This document shows, piece by piece, positions 41,309 through 51,074 of a stretch of 64,000 bases of DNA. The notes under the pieces were generated by a model that saw only the letters and a program-made list of their open reading frames with translations, did no database searches and was not told where the DNA came from. The first letter of the stretch is position 1; the number at the start of each line of letters is the position of its first letter. Source of the stretch: an uncultured Bacteroidales bacterium (GTDB lineage Bacteria; Bacteroidota; Bacteroidia; Bacteroidales; WCHB1-69). The translations under genes and the position numbers were made by a program. The DNA is taken from contig CAMJXE010000003.1 of NCBI GenBank assembly GCA_946409645.1, positions 19,721 to 83,720 on the forward strand, given 5' to 3'.

Positions 41309-42955
41309 ATGAAAAAATTATCCACCATTATGGTTATGCTTGCCTGCATCGCCCTGTTTGCTTCATGCAAGAACAAAAAATCGGAAACCCCCAATGAGGA
41401 ATCGAAGAGTGAACTCCAGCAGAAAGTGGAGGAATATGCCTACTTCGACCTTACTGCGGATCTTTCCAAACTGACCGACAGTGAGCGGAAACTGCTTCCC
41501 ATCTTCTTTGAGATCGGACAAATCATGGACGACCTTTTCTGGGAACAGACTTTTGGAGACAAGAGCATCCTCGACACCATTTCCGATCCGTGGATGAAGG
41601 ATTATGCGATGATCAACTACGGTCCGTGGGATCGTCTGGACGAGGAGAAACCTTTCGTGCCGGGCTTCGGCGCGCGTCCCGTAATGGGCAAGTACTATCC
41701 GCAAGATATTACGAAAGAGGAATATGACGCTTTCGACGATCCGTTGAAATCCTCTCATTATACTGTTCTCAAACGTGACGAGAATGGAAAATTGATCACT
41801 GTCGGCTATTATGAGGCTTACAAAGAGAAACTCGACAGAGTGTGCGAGCTGCTCGACCAGGCTATTGAAATCGCCGACAATCCCACTATGAAGAAATACC
41901 TCGTGGAGCGCAAGAAATCGTTGCAGACCAACGATTATTATCCCAGCGACATGGCTTGGATGGATCTTCGTGGCTCCAATATAGACTTCGTGTTCGGTCC
42001 TATCGAGAACTACGACGATGGTTTTAACTCCGTGAAGACCTCTTGGGAGGCTTTCGTCCTCGTGAAAGATGTGGCGGCCAGTACCAAGCTCGACAAGTTC
42101 GTGCAGATGTTGCCGCAGTTGCAACGCGAACTGCCCTGTGACCCTGCACACAAACAATATGTCCCCGGCACTTCCAGCGACATGAATCTCTATGATGTGG
42201 TGTTCTATGGCGGCGACTGCAACGCGGCAGGCAAGACCATCGCCATCAACTTGCCCAACGACGACAACGTGCAGGCCAAGAAGGGCTCCCGCCGCTTCCA
42301 GCTGCGCAACGCCATGCAGGCCAAGTTCGACAAGATCATGAAGCCCATCGGCGAAATCATCATTGAGCCCTCTGAGCAGAACCACATCACCTTCGACGCT
42401 TTCTTCTGGAATGTGACTTTCCACGAAGTGGCACACGGCTTGGGCGTGAAGCAGACCATCAACGGCAAGGGCTCTGTGGACGAAGCTATGCAAACCGAAA
42501 ACTCCAGCTGGGAAGAGGCTAAAGCCGACATCGTGGGCCTGAACCTCGTGCTGAACCTCATTGACAAAGGCGAAATTACCGATATTTCTGTGGAAGACGC
42601 CATCACCACCTATATCGTCGGTTTGTTGCGCTCCGTGCGTTTCGGCGCTTCCGAGGCCCACGGTATCGCTAACATGATGTGTTACAACTACCTCTTCGAA
42701 AACGGTGCGTTCACCCGTAACGGCAACGGAACTTACCATATCAATTACGACAAGGCTCGCAAGGCTATGGAAGGCTGGATCGCGCTGATTCTCAAGACCC
42801 AGGCGGAAGGCGATTTCGAGTTCGCCGCCCAATATAGCAAAGACAACGGCATCATCAAAGCCGACCTTCAGAACGACCTCGACCGCATCAACAAGTCCGG
42901 TATCCCGAGAGACATTCGTTTCAATCAGGGACTGGATGTGTTGGGACTGAAATAA
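41309..42955 (+). CDS. Dipeptidyl-peptidase III-like (M49) zinc peptidase lipoprotein
   Basis: A 548-residue lipoprotein: signal MKKLSTIMVMLACIALFASC with the lipid-bearing Cys at 20. The zinc site is FHEVAHGLG (about 371-379) and the second ligand motif is EEAKAD (about 402-407), the M49 pair. Most M49 enzymes have a six-residue HEXXXH; this one has HEXXH, as reported for a few bacterial and Nudix-fused members. VYGGDCNA-like and NAMQAKFDKI segments resemble the bacterial DPP III/Nudix-3 group. It is likely anchored facing the periplasm and cleaves peptides; specificity not known. Confidence 0.75.
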   Translation: MKKLSTIMVMLACIALFASCKNKKSETPNEESKSELQQKVEEYAYFDLTADLSKLTDSERKLLPIFFEIGQIMDDLFWEQTFGDKSILDTISDPWMKDYAMINYGPWDRLDEEKPFVPGFGARPVMGKYYPQDITKEEYDAFDDPLKSSHYTVLKRDENGKLITVGYYEAYKEKLDRVCELLDQAIEIADNPTMKKYLVERKKSLQTNDYYPSDMAWMDLRGSNIDFVFGPIENYDDGFNSVKTSWEAFVLVKDVAASTKLDKFVQMLPQLQRELPCDPAHKQYVPGTSSDMNLYDVVFYGGDCNAAGKTIAINLPNDDNVQAKKGSRRFQLRNAMQAKFDKIMKPIGEIIIEPSEQNHITFDAFFWNVTFHEVAHGLGVKQTINGKGSVDEAMQTENSSWEEAKADIVGLNLVLNLIDKGEITDISVEDAITTYIVGLLRSVRFGASEAHGIANMMCYNYLFENGAFTRNGNGTYHINYDKARKAMEGWIALILKTQAEGDFEFAAQYSKDNGIIKADLQNDLDRINKSGIPRDIRFNQGLDVLGLK

Positions 42956-42985
42956 TTTGTAATTAGAAATTAGTAATGAGTAATT

Positions 42986-43013
42986 GTAGAGACGCAAAAT
43001 TTTGCGTCTCTAC
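42986..43013. repeat. 28-bp GTAG...CTAC palindrome, AAAATTTT core
   Basis: GTAGAGACGCAAAA followed by its exact reverse complement. It has the same outer arms as the 6122/28571 copies but a different core, and lies in the gap before recF. Confidence 0.9.
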
Positions 43014-43037
43014 TTTCTTAACCCTTAACCCCTCTCT

Positions 43038-44132
43038 ATGTACCTCAAATCCATACAACTCACCAATTTCAAATCCTACACTGAAGCCTCCTTCGCGTTC
43101 AACAGCAACGTGAACGGCATCGTGGGAGCGAACGGCAGCGGAAAGACCAACCTGCTGGATGCCATTCATTATCTGTCGTTCGGGAAGAGCTGCTTTTCGG
43201 CTAAGGATGTGAGTTCGGTGCAGTTGGGGACGGATTTTTTCGCGCTGCACGGCGATTTTGCCGACGAGGAATCGGGGAACAGCACGCAGGTGAGCTGTGT
43301 CTATAAGAACGGGGCAAAGACGTTGAAGGCTAACAAGAAGGAATACGAACGGCTGAGCGACCACGTGGGGCTTTTCCCCGTGGTGATGGTCTCGCCTTAC
43401 GACAGCGACATCATCAACGATGGCAACGAGGTGCGACGGAAGTTTTTCGACAAAATCATCTCGCAGTTCGACAAGATTTATCTCCAGCATCTGATCCATT
43501 ACAAAAAGTTGCTCTTGCAACGAAATGCCGTTTTGCGCCAACAGATGGAGATTCGTCATGCGGATCTTTCTCTTTTACAGGTGATTGACTACCAGTTGAT
43601 GGCGGATGGCGTGCAGCTTTATGAACGGCGCAAACAGTTCATAGAAGACATCCGTCCAATGTTTCTGGAGCATTATCGGCGCTTGTCGGGTGGGGTGGAG
43701 GAGGTCGATATCCGCTACAATTCGGCGTTGTTAGAGACTGGTTATGAGGAGGGTTTGTCGAAGAGTTTTCCTGTGGATTCGAAGTGCGGGTTCACGACTT
43801 TCGGGGTGCATAAAGACGACTATGATTTCACTATAGATGGTCAGCCAGTGAAGCATTTCGGTTCGCAGGGACAGCAGAAGTCGTTCTCGTTGGCATTGCG
43901 GCTGTCGCAGTTCGATTACGCCTTCGCCTACAACAAGCGCAAGCCGATCTTGCTTTTGGATGACATTTTCGACAAATTGGATCGATTGCGTATCACAGAG
44001 CTGCTGAACATGGTGGGGAATGAGCATTTCGGGCAGGTGTTCATTTCCGACACGGACGAGACGCGCGTACGATCGATTTTGGGGGAACATGGGATTGAGC
44101 ATCAGATTTTCGAAATCAAAAAACAAACATGA
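43038..44132 (+). CDS. recF: DNA replication and repair protein RecF
   Basis: A 364-residue SMC-like ATPase that loads RecA at single-strand gaps. Walker A is GANGSGKTNLLDAIHYLSFGKS (about 31-52), the signature region is FGSQGQQKSFSLALRLSQF, and Walker B is PILLLDDIFDKLD (about 305-318). Length is normal. It is not next to dnaA/dnaN as in the classical origin region, so no replication origin is implied. Confidence 0.94.
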   Translation: MYLKSIQLTNFKSYTEASFAFNSNVNGIVGANGSGKTNLLDAIHYLSFGKSCFSAKDVSSVQLGTDFFALHGDFADEESGNSTQVSCVYKNGAKTLKANKKEYERLSDHVGLFPVVMVSPYDSDIINDGNEVRRKFFDKIISQFDKIYLQHLIHYKKLLLQRNAVLRQQMEIRHADLSLLQVIDYQLMADGVQLYERRKQFIEDIRPMFLEHYRRLSGGVEEVDIRYNSALLETGYEEGLSKSFPVDSKCGFTTFGVHKDDYDFTIDGQPVKHFGSQGQQKSFSLALRLSQFDYAFAYNKRKPILLLDDIFDKLDRLRITELLNMVGNEHFGQVFISDTDETRVRSILGEHGIEHQIFEIKKQT

Positions 44133-44308
44133 TAGGGGCGCATCGCATACGCCCGCCCGAATCGCATGCCTACAATGCGAAAGAAAATGCGTAAATATGC
44201 GAAAAAAATGCTTGTAAAAAGGATTGTTTTGGCGCCGCGTGTTGTAATTTATTGATTATAAGTGCTATAAAATTGACTTATAGAAAAGGCTGGATTCAAA
44301 AAAAAATG

Positions 44309-44316
44309 TACTTTTG
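44309..44316 (+). promoter_or_regulatory. -7 box TACTTTTG for the tRNA operon
   Basis: TACTTTTG lies 13 bp before tRNA-Pro, matching TAnnTTTG. Confidence 0.7.
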
Positions 44317-44328
44317 CAGCCTGAAAGA

Positions 44329-44403
44329 CGGGATATAGCGTAGTCCGGTTATCGCGCCTGCTTTGGGAGCAGGAGGTCGCAAGTTCGAATCTTGCTATCC
44401 CGA
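44329..44403 (+). tRNA. tRNA-Pro (anticodon TGG)
   Basis: The acceptor stem CGGGATA/TATCCCG has discriminator A. The anticodon stem-loop is CCTGC-TTTGGGA-GCAGG and the T-arm loop is TTCGAAT. CCA is not encoded. Confidence 0.93.
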
Positions 44404-44419
44404 CAAGGCGGAAGCCTAT

Positions 44420-44493
44420 GGTTCCGTAGCTCAACTGGATAGAGCAGCTGCCTTCTAAGCAGCAGGTTTTGCGTTCGAGTCGCAACGGAATCA
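44420..44493 (+). tRNA. tRNA-Arg (anticodon TCT)
   Basis: The acceptor stem GGTTCCG/CGGAATC has one G-U and discriminator A. The anticodon stem-loop is GCTGC-CTTCTAA-GCAGC and the T loop is TTCGAGT. It is 16 bp after tRNA-Pro, in the same transcript. Confidence 0.92.
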
Positions 44494-44497
44494 CGTG

Positions 44498-44529
44498 AAA
44501 AGACAGTGCCTGGACACTGTCTTTTTTTT
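44498..44529 (+). terminator. Terminator of the tRNA operon
   Basis: AAAGACAGTG pairs with CACTGTCTTT over a 6-nt loop and is followed by T8, immediately after tRNA-Arg. Confidence 0.9.
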
Positions 44530-44567
44530 ATTCTCGTACACAGTGGACGGGATATATCAAAAAATTG

Positions 44568-44575
44568 TATTTTTG
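44568..44575 (+). promoter_or_regulatory. -7 box TATTTTTG for the gtrA-like operon
   Basis: TATTTTTG is about 50 bp before the GtrA-family gene start. Confidence 0.65.
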
Positions 44576-44626
44576 CATTTTTATAAGTTGTTGTTTTCTG
44601 TGTAGGAATTCATAAAAATCATTGTG

Positions 44627-45055
44627 ATGCGCAAATGGCTCGAAAAAATATTTATGAGTGAGACGGATAGCCTTTTAATACAGCTGTTCAGATATGGTTT
44701 TGTAGGTGGTGCCGCTTTTGTGGTGGATTATGGGGTGCTGGTGTTGCTCACCGAGGTTTTCGGTGTTCACTATCTTGTTTCCGCTACTATCTCGTTCATT
44801 TTGGGATTGATTACCAATTATTTGCTCAGTATTTCATGGGTCTTCAATAAACGCACGATGGGTAGCCGATGGGCGGAATTCATCGTGTTCGCGGCTATCG
44901 GGGTTATCGGTCTCGGTCTCAACGCCTTGATTATGTATCTCTGCACGGATAAAATGGGCATTCACTATATGCTTTCCAAGATTATTTCCACAATAATCGT
45001 CTTCTTTTGGAATTTCTTCGCCAGAAAATTCTTACTGTTTAAAGCCAATAAATAA
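44627..45055 (+). CDS. GtrA family membrane protein
   Basis: A 142-residue protein with four hydrophobic segments ([83 protein letters not shown]). These are typical of GtrA, which flips undecaprenyl-phosphate-linked glucose or a similar sugar. The ATG at 44627 is chosen over the GTG one codon earlier. It begins a three-gene operon with an FAD oxidoreductase and a glycosyltransferase, consistent with cell-surface sugar modification. Confidence 0.85.
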   Translation: MRKWLEKIFMSETDSLLIQLFRYGFVGGAAFVVDYGVLVLLTEVFGVHYLVSATISFILGLITNYLLSISWVFNKRTMGSRWAEFIVFAAIGVIGLGLNALIMYLCTDKMGIHYMLSKIISTIIVFFWNFFARKFLLFKANK

Positions 45056-45063
45056 CAATCGAT

Positions 45064-46626
45064 ATGAAAAAAGCCATCATTGTCGGCGGAGGCCCTGCTG
45101 GTCTCACAGCCGCATACGAATTACTCAAACATTCTGACATCCACCCTGTAGTTTATGAAATGGAGGGAAATGTGGGCGGTATTTCACAGACAGTCAACTA
45201 TAAAGGAAACAGAATGGACATAGGCGGCCACCGTTTCTTTTCGAAAAGTTCGGTCGTCATGGATTGGTGGAACGAGGTGATGCCGTTGCAGGGCTCTCCC
45301 TCGTTCGATGACATCATGTTGCACAAGCAAAAGGAGTTAGCCGCTCAGGGTCCCGATCCGGAGAAGGAGGATCGTGTGATGTTGGTCCGCGAGCGTGTCT
45401 CCCGCATCTTTTTCTTGCGCAAGTTCTTCGATTATCCCATATCTTTGAAGTTCCAGACATTTGCCAATATGGGCCTTTGGCGTACCATCAAGGCAGGTTG
45501 CGGATATGTAAATGCATCTCTGTTTAAGAAAAAGGAGGACTCGTTAGAGAATTTCTATATCAATCGCTTCGGAAAACCTTTGTACAGTATGTTTTTCGAG
45601 GATTACACGGAGAAGGTATGGGGCGTTCATCCTTCCAAGCTCGGCGCCGATTGGGGGTCACAGCGCGTGAAAGGGCTGTCTGTGGCGGCTGTTCTCAAAG
45701 ATATGATTACCAAGCGGTTTAAGTCTTCCAAGGATATTTCCCAAAAGGAGGTGGAAACCTCTCTCATAGAGCAGTTCATCTATCCGAAGTTCGGCCCCGG
45801 ACAACTTTGGGAGACCGTGGCTCAAGATGTGCAAGACAAGTCTGGCGAGGTGGTCCGCAACAGCGAAGTGACCAGTGTGTATGTGGAAAACGGGCGTGTC
45901 GTTTCCGTGGATGTATGCAAAGATGGTGTGACGGAGAATCAGCCCTGCGACTATTTCCTCTCCTCCATGCCGATCAAAGATCTTGTGGCCGCCCTGCGAG
46001 GCATTGAGGTGCCGCAAGATGTGGCAAAAATTGCTGCCGAATTGCCATACCGCGATTTTATCACTGTCGGATTGCTGGTTAAAAAGTTGAAGATCAAGAA
46101 CCAGACAAAAATCGCTACCTACAACAAACGTGTGCCCGATACGTGGGTTTACATCCAGGAACGTGATGTGAAGGTGGGACGCTTGCAGGTCTTCAACAAC
46201 TGGTCGCCTTACATGGTCTCCGACTTTAAAAACACCATGTTCATAGGACTGGAGTATTTTTGCTCAGAAGGCGATGAACTTTGGAGTATGAACAAGGAGG
46301 ATTTCATCAAAATGGCCATTGACGAGATGGTGAAGATTGACATTGTTGACCGTGAGGATGTGATTGACGCTACCCAAGTGAAAATCAAGAAGGCTTATCC
46401 CTCATACTTCGGCACATACTATCAGCTCGACCAGGTGAAGGAATTTCTGAACGGGATTGAGAACCTATATTGCATCGGTCGTAACGGACAACATCGTTAC
46501 AACAATATGGACCACTCCATGTTGACGGCTATGGAGGCGGTGAACAATATCGTGAAAGGCATTCCGTCCAAGGATAATATCTGGGCGGTGAACACAGAGG
46601 AGGAGTATCATGAAGTCAAAAAGTAA
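45064..46626 (+). CDS. FAD-dependent oxidoreductase of the amine oxidase/UDP-galactopyranose-mutase-like group
   Basis: A 520-residue protein with an N-terminal FAD-binding motif ([21 protein letters not shown], about 2-22) and a [26 protein letters not shown] second-shell segment. The C-terminal part holds [32 protein letters not shown], where FAD contacts are expected. Similar genes sit beside GtrA and glycosyltransferase genes in many bacteria; a sugar-lipid oxidoreduction or mutase role is inferred, not shown. It starts 9 bp after the GtrA-like gene and overlaps the next by 17 bp. Confidence 0.75.
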   Translation: MKKAIIVGGGPAGLTAAYELLKHSDIHPVVYEMEGNVGGISQTVNYKGNRMDIGGHRFFSKSSVVMDWWNEVMPLQGSPSFDDIMLHKQKELAAQGPDPEKEDRVMLVRERVSRIFFLRKFFDYPISLKFQTFANMGLWRTIKAGCGYVNASLFKKKEDSLENFYINRFGKPLYSMFFEDYTEKVWGVHPSKLGADWGSQRVKGLSVAAVLKDMITKRFKSSKDISQKEVETSLIEQFIYPKFGPGQLWETVAQDVQDKSGEVVRNSEVTSVYVENGRVVSVDVCKDGVTENQPCDYFLSSMPIKDLVAALRGIEVPQDVAKIAAELPYRDFITVGLLVKKLKIKNQTKIATYNKRVPDTWVYIQERDVKVGRLQVFNNWSPYMVSDFKNTMFIGLEYFCSEGDELWSMNKEDFIKMAIDEMVKIDIVDREDVIDATQVKIKKAYPSYFGTYYQLDQVKEFLNGIENLYCIGRNGQHRYNNMDHSMLTAMEAVNNIVKGIPSKDNIWAVNTEEEYHEVKK

Positions 46627-48562
46627 AAACACAGGGAGAAAGACAGTGAATTCTTCTCCCAAAACGAATTTTTGGCAGCTAATCGACAAGTTTTCCCAGA
46701 GCAAATGGGTGCTTGGCGCGATGTTGGTGATTATTTCGTTCGTCTATAATCACAATTATTCTGCCCTTTATGACAGAAAAATTGACCTGAATGGAGACAA
46801 TATTTATTATTACTCATTGGGACAGGCGCTGAGCCAGGGTGAAGGATATACCAACATTATCAATCTTAAGAAATCACCGCATTCTCACTTCCCGCCGGGT
46901 TATCCTTGGTTTATCTCCAAGGTGATTAAAGTTTTCCCGGCTACCACCCAGACGGTCAAGAAAACCAATGGCTTTTTGATGTATCTGAGCGTGGTTCTGT
47001 TCTTCTTTGTGATATATATCACCACAAAAAATTCCATTCTTGCCTTTCTCTCGGCCATATTGGTGTCTCTGCATAAGGAGTTGCTCCGTATTGCCACTAT
47101 TATGATGAGCGAGTCGTTGTTCATTTTCCTATCAATGTTGGCCATTTTTCTGGCCTTGCTGGTTCTGAAAGATATTGTAGGCGCGAAAAGGCGTTGGATG
47201 GTTTGGGTTGTGATTTTTGTATATGGATTGCTTGTTGCCTATACCTACTTGGTGCGCACAATAGGTCTCTCCCTGATTCTGGCGATGGTCGGTTGGTTGG
47301 GCATTCTTGCATTGCGCGATCTGATTCGTTGGAGAAAAGCGGTGAAAAACCAGGATGTAGAGGCGGTGGACACTTCAAAATGGCATTTTTTGAAGGCTGC
47401 TCTGCTCTGTCTGATAACCATTGTCGGGGTCGGCACAGCCAAAATGTCATGGGATGCACGTAACCGTCATTTGAATATTGATGCGGATAATTACAAGACA
47501 AACTTCATGAAGAAGACGAATAATGAGGATATGGAGGGTGTTGCAGACTGGAAAGTTCGAATCAAAAGCAACACCTCTAATTTCATCACCAGATGGATTC
47601 CGGAAGCTACATACATGAAGGCGCCAGTGGACAAAGAGTCGAAGATTTCGCCCAAAGAGTGGATTTTAGGTATTTTGCTCATCGTGTTGATGATCGGCGG
47701 TTGCCTCTATCTGAAGATTGGCCGGTTGTTGATGCTGTTCTATGTGGGACTAACTGTAGGAGTGCTGATCTTATATCCTGAACAGTTCGGTGGAATTCGC
47801 TATATTGTGCCGATAATCCCATTTTTTATCTTCTTGTCTTTGAACGGTATATCAGCTATTATAGAGGGTGTGTATAAACTCTTGAAGTTGTCGCATCCTC
47901 CGTTCTTGGCACAAAGTGTTGTTCTGTTGGTCATAGTGCTCGGCGTTGCTGCTCCCAAATACATAGAGGCACAAACCGATTACAAGAAGCTTGCTAAAAT
48001 GAAATCCTGGATGTCCACAACCGATTTGAACAGCCTTCATTTCTTAGAGGCCGCAAAATTCTGCAGCGACAGTTTGGAGGAAGATGCGAGAGTTGTCTGC
48101 CGCAAACCGGAATTGTTCTATATGTTCTCAGATTATCATCCATCCAATGGATTTCCTCATTATGCGGATCCTGACACCATATACAACATCCTATGCCGAG
48201 ACAGCATTGACTATATCATTGTGGACACGTGGTTCCGCCACGCGTATGTCACCTTGTGGCCGTGTGTGCAGAAGTATCCTGAGAAGTTCAAGCAGGTGAA
48301 AAAATTTGGCGATGTTGACACGGTGAAAAAGCTCAATCCGACGTTTATTTTCCTGTTCAATGACGAGTGGGGCTATCATGGCGAGATGAAAGACGGGGTC
48401 CGTCAGGGACAAGGCGAAATGAACATGCAGGATGGTCGTTCCTACAAAGGGACTTTTGCCAACAATCTGCCCAACGGCTACGGCACCCTGTATGATGCCG
48501 AAGGAAAGAAACTGGTTTCCGGTATCTGGAAGGACGGAGCTTTGGTACGAGTGACCCAATAA
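46610..48562 (+). CDS. Membrane glycosyltransferase (GT39/ArnT-like) with C-terminal MORN repeats
   Basis: A 650-residue protein. Residues ~25-470 contain about ten hydrophobic segments and the GT-C type early loop [19 protein letters not shown], followed by [12 protein letters not shown]. This fits a polyprenyl-phosphate-sugar-dependent transferase with its active site facing the periplasm. A soluble region (~470-590) follows. The last ~60 residues hold MORN-type repeats: [48 protein letters not shown] tail on a GT-C enzyme is unusual. It is the last gene of the operon, ending at a strong terminator. Confidence 0.78.
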   Translation: MKSKSKNTGRKTVNSSPKTNFWQLIDKFSQSKWVLGAMLVIISFVYNHNYSALYDRKIDLNGDNIYYYSLGQALSQGEGYTNIINLKKSPHSHFPPGYPWFISKVIKVFPATTQTVKKTNGFLMYLSVVLFFFVIYITTKNSILAFLSAILVSLHKELLRIATIMMSESLFIFLSMLAIFLALLVLKDIVGAKRRWMVWVVIFVYGLLVAYTYLVRTIGLSLILAMVGWLGILALRDLIRWRKAVKNQDVEAVDTSKWHFLKAALLCLITIVGVGTAKMSWDARNRHLNIDADNYKTNFMKKTNNEDMEGVADWKVRIKSNTSNFITRWIPEATYMKAPVDKESKISPKEWILGILLIVLMIGGCLYLKIGRLLMLFYVGLTVGVLILYPEQFGGIRYIVPIIPFFIFLSLNGISAIIEGVYKLLKLSHPPFLAQSVVLLVIVLGVAAPKYIEAQTDYKKLAKMKSWMSTTDLNSLHFLEAAKFCSDSLEEDARVVCRKPELFYMFSDYHPSNGFPHYADPDTIYNILCRDSIDYIIVDTWFRHAYVTLWPCVQKYPEKFKQVKKFGDVDTVKKLNPTFIFLFNDEWGYHGEMKDGVRQGQGEMNMQDGRSYKGTFANNLPNGYGTLYDAEGKKLVSGIWKDGALVRVTQ

Positions 48563-48569
48563 GGCTGAA

Positions 48570-48602
48570 AAAAATCCCCTCTCGAGCGAGAGGGGATTTT
48601 TT
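48570..48602. terminator. Strong terminator
   Basis: ATCCCCTCTC-GAGC-GAGAGGGGAT has A5 before and T6 after it, so it works on both strands. It separates the glycosyltransferase operon from the convergent prs gene. Confidence 0.9.
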
Positions 48603-48640
48603 CATTTATAAAGTTGCAAAGCAAGGTGTCATTACATGGT

Positions 48641-49573
48641 TTATACGTAATAATGCGACGATATTGACGTGTTGTCTTCGACGCTAAGGATGATTTCGGA
48701 CAGCAGTTTGGCCACGGAGATGACCTTGACTTTCTCGCAGGGGCGTTTCAACGGGATGGTGTCGGTGACGAGCACTTCGTCGAGCACGGAGCGATCGATT
48801 TTCTCCAGCGCATCTCCGGAGAAGAGGCCGTGGGCGCACATGGCGCGGACACTCTTCGCACCCATTTCCTTGATGCGGGCAGCGGCTTTGCAGAGTGTAC
48901 CGGCAGTGTCGATAATGTCATCGACCAGAATCACGTTCTTGTCTTTCACATCGCCGATGATCTGCAGGGAGGCCACTTCGTTCTGCTTCTCGCGCTGTTT
49001 GTAGCCGATGGCCAACTCGCAGTTGAGAGCTTTGGCGTAGGTGGAAGCACGTTTCGTGCCGCCCGTGTCAGGCGATGCGATGCTGATGTTGTCCCAACCG
49101 GAATTCTTCACCAAGGGGATGAAGACATTGGATGCAAACAAGTGGTCCACAGGTACTTCGAAGAAACCTTGGATTTGGTCGGCGTGCAGATCCATGGTGA
49201 TGACGCGGCTGACACCGGCTGTGGTGAGCAGGTTGCACATCAGCTTGGCACCGATAGAGGTGCGGGGCTTGTCTTTGCGGTCCTGACGGGCATAGCCGAA
49301 ATAGGGGATCACGGCGATGATGCTGCGTGCGGAGGCGCGCTTGGCGGCATCGATGGCAATCAGAAGCTCGATGATGTTGTCCGCAGGTGAGAAGGTCGGT
49401 TGGATGATGAACACATCGCGTCCGCGGATGCTCTCGTTGTAATAGACTTGGATCTCACCGTCTTTGAATTGCAGGATATCCACGGAAAGGAGGGGCTTGT
49501 GCAAACAGTCGGCAATCTTTTTCGCCAGCTCAGGATTGGACCGACCGGCAACCAATACGTAATCGTGATTCAT
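48641..49573 (-). CDS. prs: Ribose-phosphate pyrophosphokinase
   Basis: Makes PRPP from ribose-5-phosphate and ATP for nucleotide, His and Trp synthesis. With the start at MNHDYVLVAGRSNPELAKKI (49573) it has the usual 310 residues; the longer track ORF adds 25 codons that read through the promoter. Motifs are YFGYARQDRKDKPRTSIGAK, MDLHADQIQGFF and the PRPP loop VILVDDIIDTAGTL. It is monocistronic. Confidence 0.95.
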   Translation of the reverse strand: MNHDYVLVAGRSNPELAKKIADCLHKPLLSVDILQFKDGEIQVYYNESIRGRDVFIIQPTFSPADNIIELLIAIDAAKRASARSIIAVIPYFGYARQDRKDKPRTSIGAKLMCNLLTTAGVSRVITMDLHADQIQGFFEVPVDHLFASNVFIPLVKNSGWDNISIASPDTGGTKRASTYAKALNCELAIGYKQREKQNEVASLQIIGDVKDKNVILVDDIIDTAGTLCKAAARIKEMGAKSVRAMCAHGLFSGDALEKIDRSVLDEVLVTDTIPLKRPCEKVKVISVAKLLSEIILSVEDNTSISSHYYV

Positions 49574-49617
49574 AAATAATTGATATTTAACGTTTTGAAT
49601 TTCATAAAATGAGAATA

Positions 49618-49625
49618 CAAAAGTA
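49618..49625 (-). promoter_or_regulatory. -7 box TACTTTTG for prs
   Basis: On the minus strand TACTTTTG is 44 bp before the chosen ATG and overlaps the longer track ORF. Confidence 0.65.
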
Positions 49626-49711
49626 ATTACTTCTTTCGGAAATGCCAAAAAAAGATATTATTAGTTATGAACAATGGGAGGGAGGGGAGGGGAGACCGCC
49701 CCGAGGATGGG

Positions 49712-50308
49712 TCACTCTCCTAACTGTTCCTCGATAGCCTCTTCCACTTTCGCCATGTCGTAGCCGGAACTGAATCGGTTCACCACCTCGCCGTTGCGGT
49801 TGATGAGGAATTTGGTGAAGTTCCACTGGATTTTGCCGGGCTTTTTGCTCTTCAGCCACGTGTAGAGCGGCGATTCATTGGCGCCGTTCACGTCGATTTT
49901 GGCGAACTGGGGGAAGGTGATGTGGTAGTTGCCGGTGCAGAAACCGTGGATGTCGTCGTAGGATCCGGGGGCTTGTCCGCCGAACTGGTTGCACGGGAAG
50001 TCGAGGATCACGAAACCGCGGTCCTGGTAGATCTCGTACCATTTCTGCAGCTGGGTGTATTGCGGGGTGTATCCGCATTGGGTGGCGGTGTTCACCACCA
50101 ACAGCACCTTGCCGCGATATTGTGCCAGGGAGACGCTGTCGCCGTTGCCGTCGAGCACCGAGAACTGGTAGATTTTGTCTGTGTCATCCACCACAGTGGT
50201 GTCCTCTTCCGGTGTCGGGGGCTGGGGTTCAATGGGATCGGGTTTGTTGCAGGCGCAGAACATGGCCAGCATCAAGGTCATAAGGGTCAAAATTCGGATA
50301 CTTTTCAT
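49712..50308 (-). CDS. Glutathione peroxidase-like lipoprotein
   Basis: A 198-residue thiol peroxidase. A signal with lipobox (LMLAMFCAC) and a Pro/Glu/Asp-rich linker precede the thioredoxin-fold domain. The active-site Cys is in NTATQCGYTPQY (about 73-84; Cys, not selenocysteine), with the companion residues in FPCNQFGGQ and WNFTKFLINRNGEV. It probably reduces hydroperoxides from the periplasmic face, using thioredoxin-like donors. The membrane-anchored form is less usual than the cytoplasmic one. A TPR lipoprotein gene lies just upstream. Confidence 0.88.
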   Translation of the reverse strand: MKSIRILTLMTLMLAMFCACNKPDPIEPQPPTPEEDTTVVDDTDKIYQFSVLDGNGDSVSLAQYRGKVLLVVNTATQCGYTPQYTQLQKWYEIYQDRGFVILDFPCNQFGGQAPGSYDDIHGFCTGNYHITFPQFAKIDVNGANESPLYTWLKSKKPGKIQWNFTKFLINRNGEVVNRFSSGYDMAKVEEAIEEQLGE

Positions 50309-50330
50309 ATTGATTTAGGTAAAACGATGG

Positions 50331-50909
50331 CTATTGCTGTCCTTTCGCCAACTGCTCCTCGATTTCGGCCTCTGTTTTCCCCAGCAGCGTGAGATATTGC
50401 TGGAACACAGGCGTGAGGGAGTCGTTGGGGTAGCGGTTGATGAAGTCGCGGTATTCGCTTTCGGCGCTGCGCCAGTCGCCGAGGATGTCGTCATAGACGA
50501 TGGCGCGCTGCCAGTAGCAGAGGCGCGCCTGGTCCAGTTCGGGATACTGCTCCTGGAACTGGTTGAAGATGGCAAGCGCCCGTTTCGCGTTCCGCGCCCG
50601 CGCCTCCATGTTGCCCTTCCGGTCTGCCGATTTCGCCAGGATCATGCTGCCCACGCCGGCACGGAAAAGCATATCGGCCGCCAAAGAGTCACCGGGATGC
50701 TTTTCAGCATACGCGATGGCACGGCTGATGAAGTTTTGGAACGCCAGCGTATCGATACGCCCGCAGGCAGCGTAAAGAGAGTCGGCGTAGTGATAGGAGG
50801 TCAACATGGAATCTGCCTCCAACTGCGCATTCTTCTGTTCGGCACGCTTGCCTCCACCACAGGAAGCTAATATCAGAGCGGTGATTGCTATTGGGATTAC
50901 TCGTTTCAT
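50331..50909 (-). CDS. TPR-like lipoprotein
   Basis: A 192-residue protein with a lipobox (AITALILASCGGG). Alpha-helical repeats rich in Tyr/Ala follow: LAADMLFRAGVGSMIL, AKRALAIFNQFQEQYPELDQARLCYWQRAIVYDDILGDWRSAESEYRDFINRYPNDSL. They resemble tetratricopeptide/BamD-like repeats. It is 22 bp upstream of the peroxidase gene and probably co-transcribed. The role is unknown, likely periplasmic protein interaction. Confidence 0.75.
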   Translation of the reverse strand: MKRVIPIAITALILASCGGGKRAEQKNAQLEADSMLTSYHYADSLYAACGRIDTLAFQNFISRAIAYAEKHPGDSLAADMLFRAGVGSMILAKSADRKGNMEARARNAKRALAIFNQFQEQYPELDQARLCYWQRAIVYDDILGDWRSAESEYRDFINRYPNDSLTPVFQQYLTLLGKTEAEIEEQLAKGQQ

Positions 50910-50928
50910 TGTCGTCAGTTGTTACAGT

Positions 50929-51008
50929 CTCACACTGCGGCTCACGCCTTGTGTGGGGTTAATTGCGCTTCGCGCGTCTTGCCTCTTCGAGGCTGCTTAA
51001 GGATAATA
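50929..51008 (-). repeat. Dispersed ~78-bp repeat, copy B
   Basis: The reverse complement reads GCAGCCTCGAAGAGGC, AAGACGCGCGAAGCGC, AATTAACCCCACACAAGG and matches 40461-40538 almost base for base. It lies between the def and TPR lipoprotein genes, with the same orientation relative to transcription as copy A. Confidence 0.8.
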
Positions 51009-51074
51009 TTTCGTATCAACACAACACCATTCCAGCCGACGATAGGGGGCCGGAATCTCAGACTCGCATGTGCA

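Noticed and set aside
41363-42997. 544-residue minus-strand ORF
   Set aside because: Shadow of the M49-like peptidase gene, which has a promoter, lipobox and catalytic motifs on the plus strand.
43038-44132. Chromosomal replication origin near recF
   Set aside because: No dnaA, dnaN, gyrB or DnaA-box cluster is seen around recF.
50334-50870. 178-residue plus-strand ORF
   Set aside because: Antisense shadow of the TPR lipoprotein gene.
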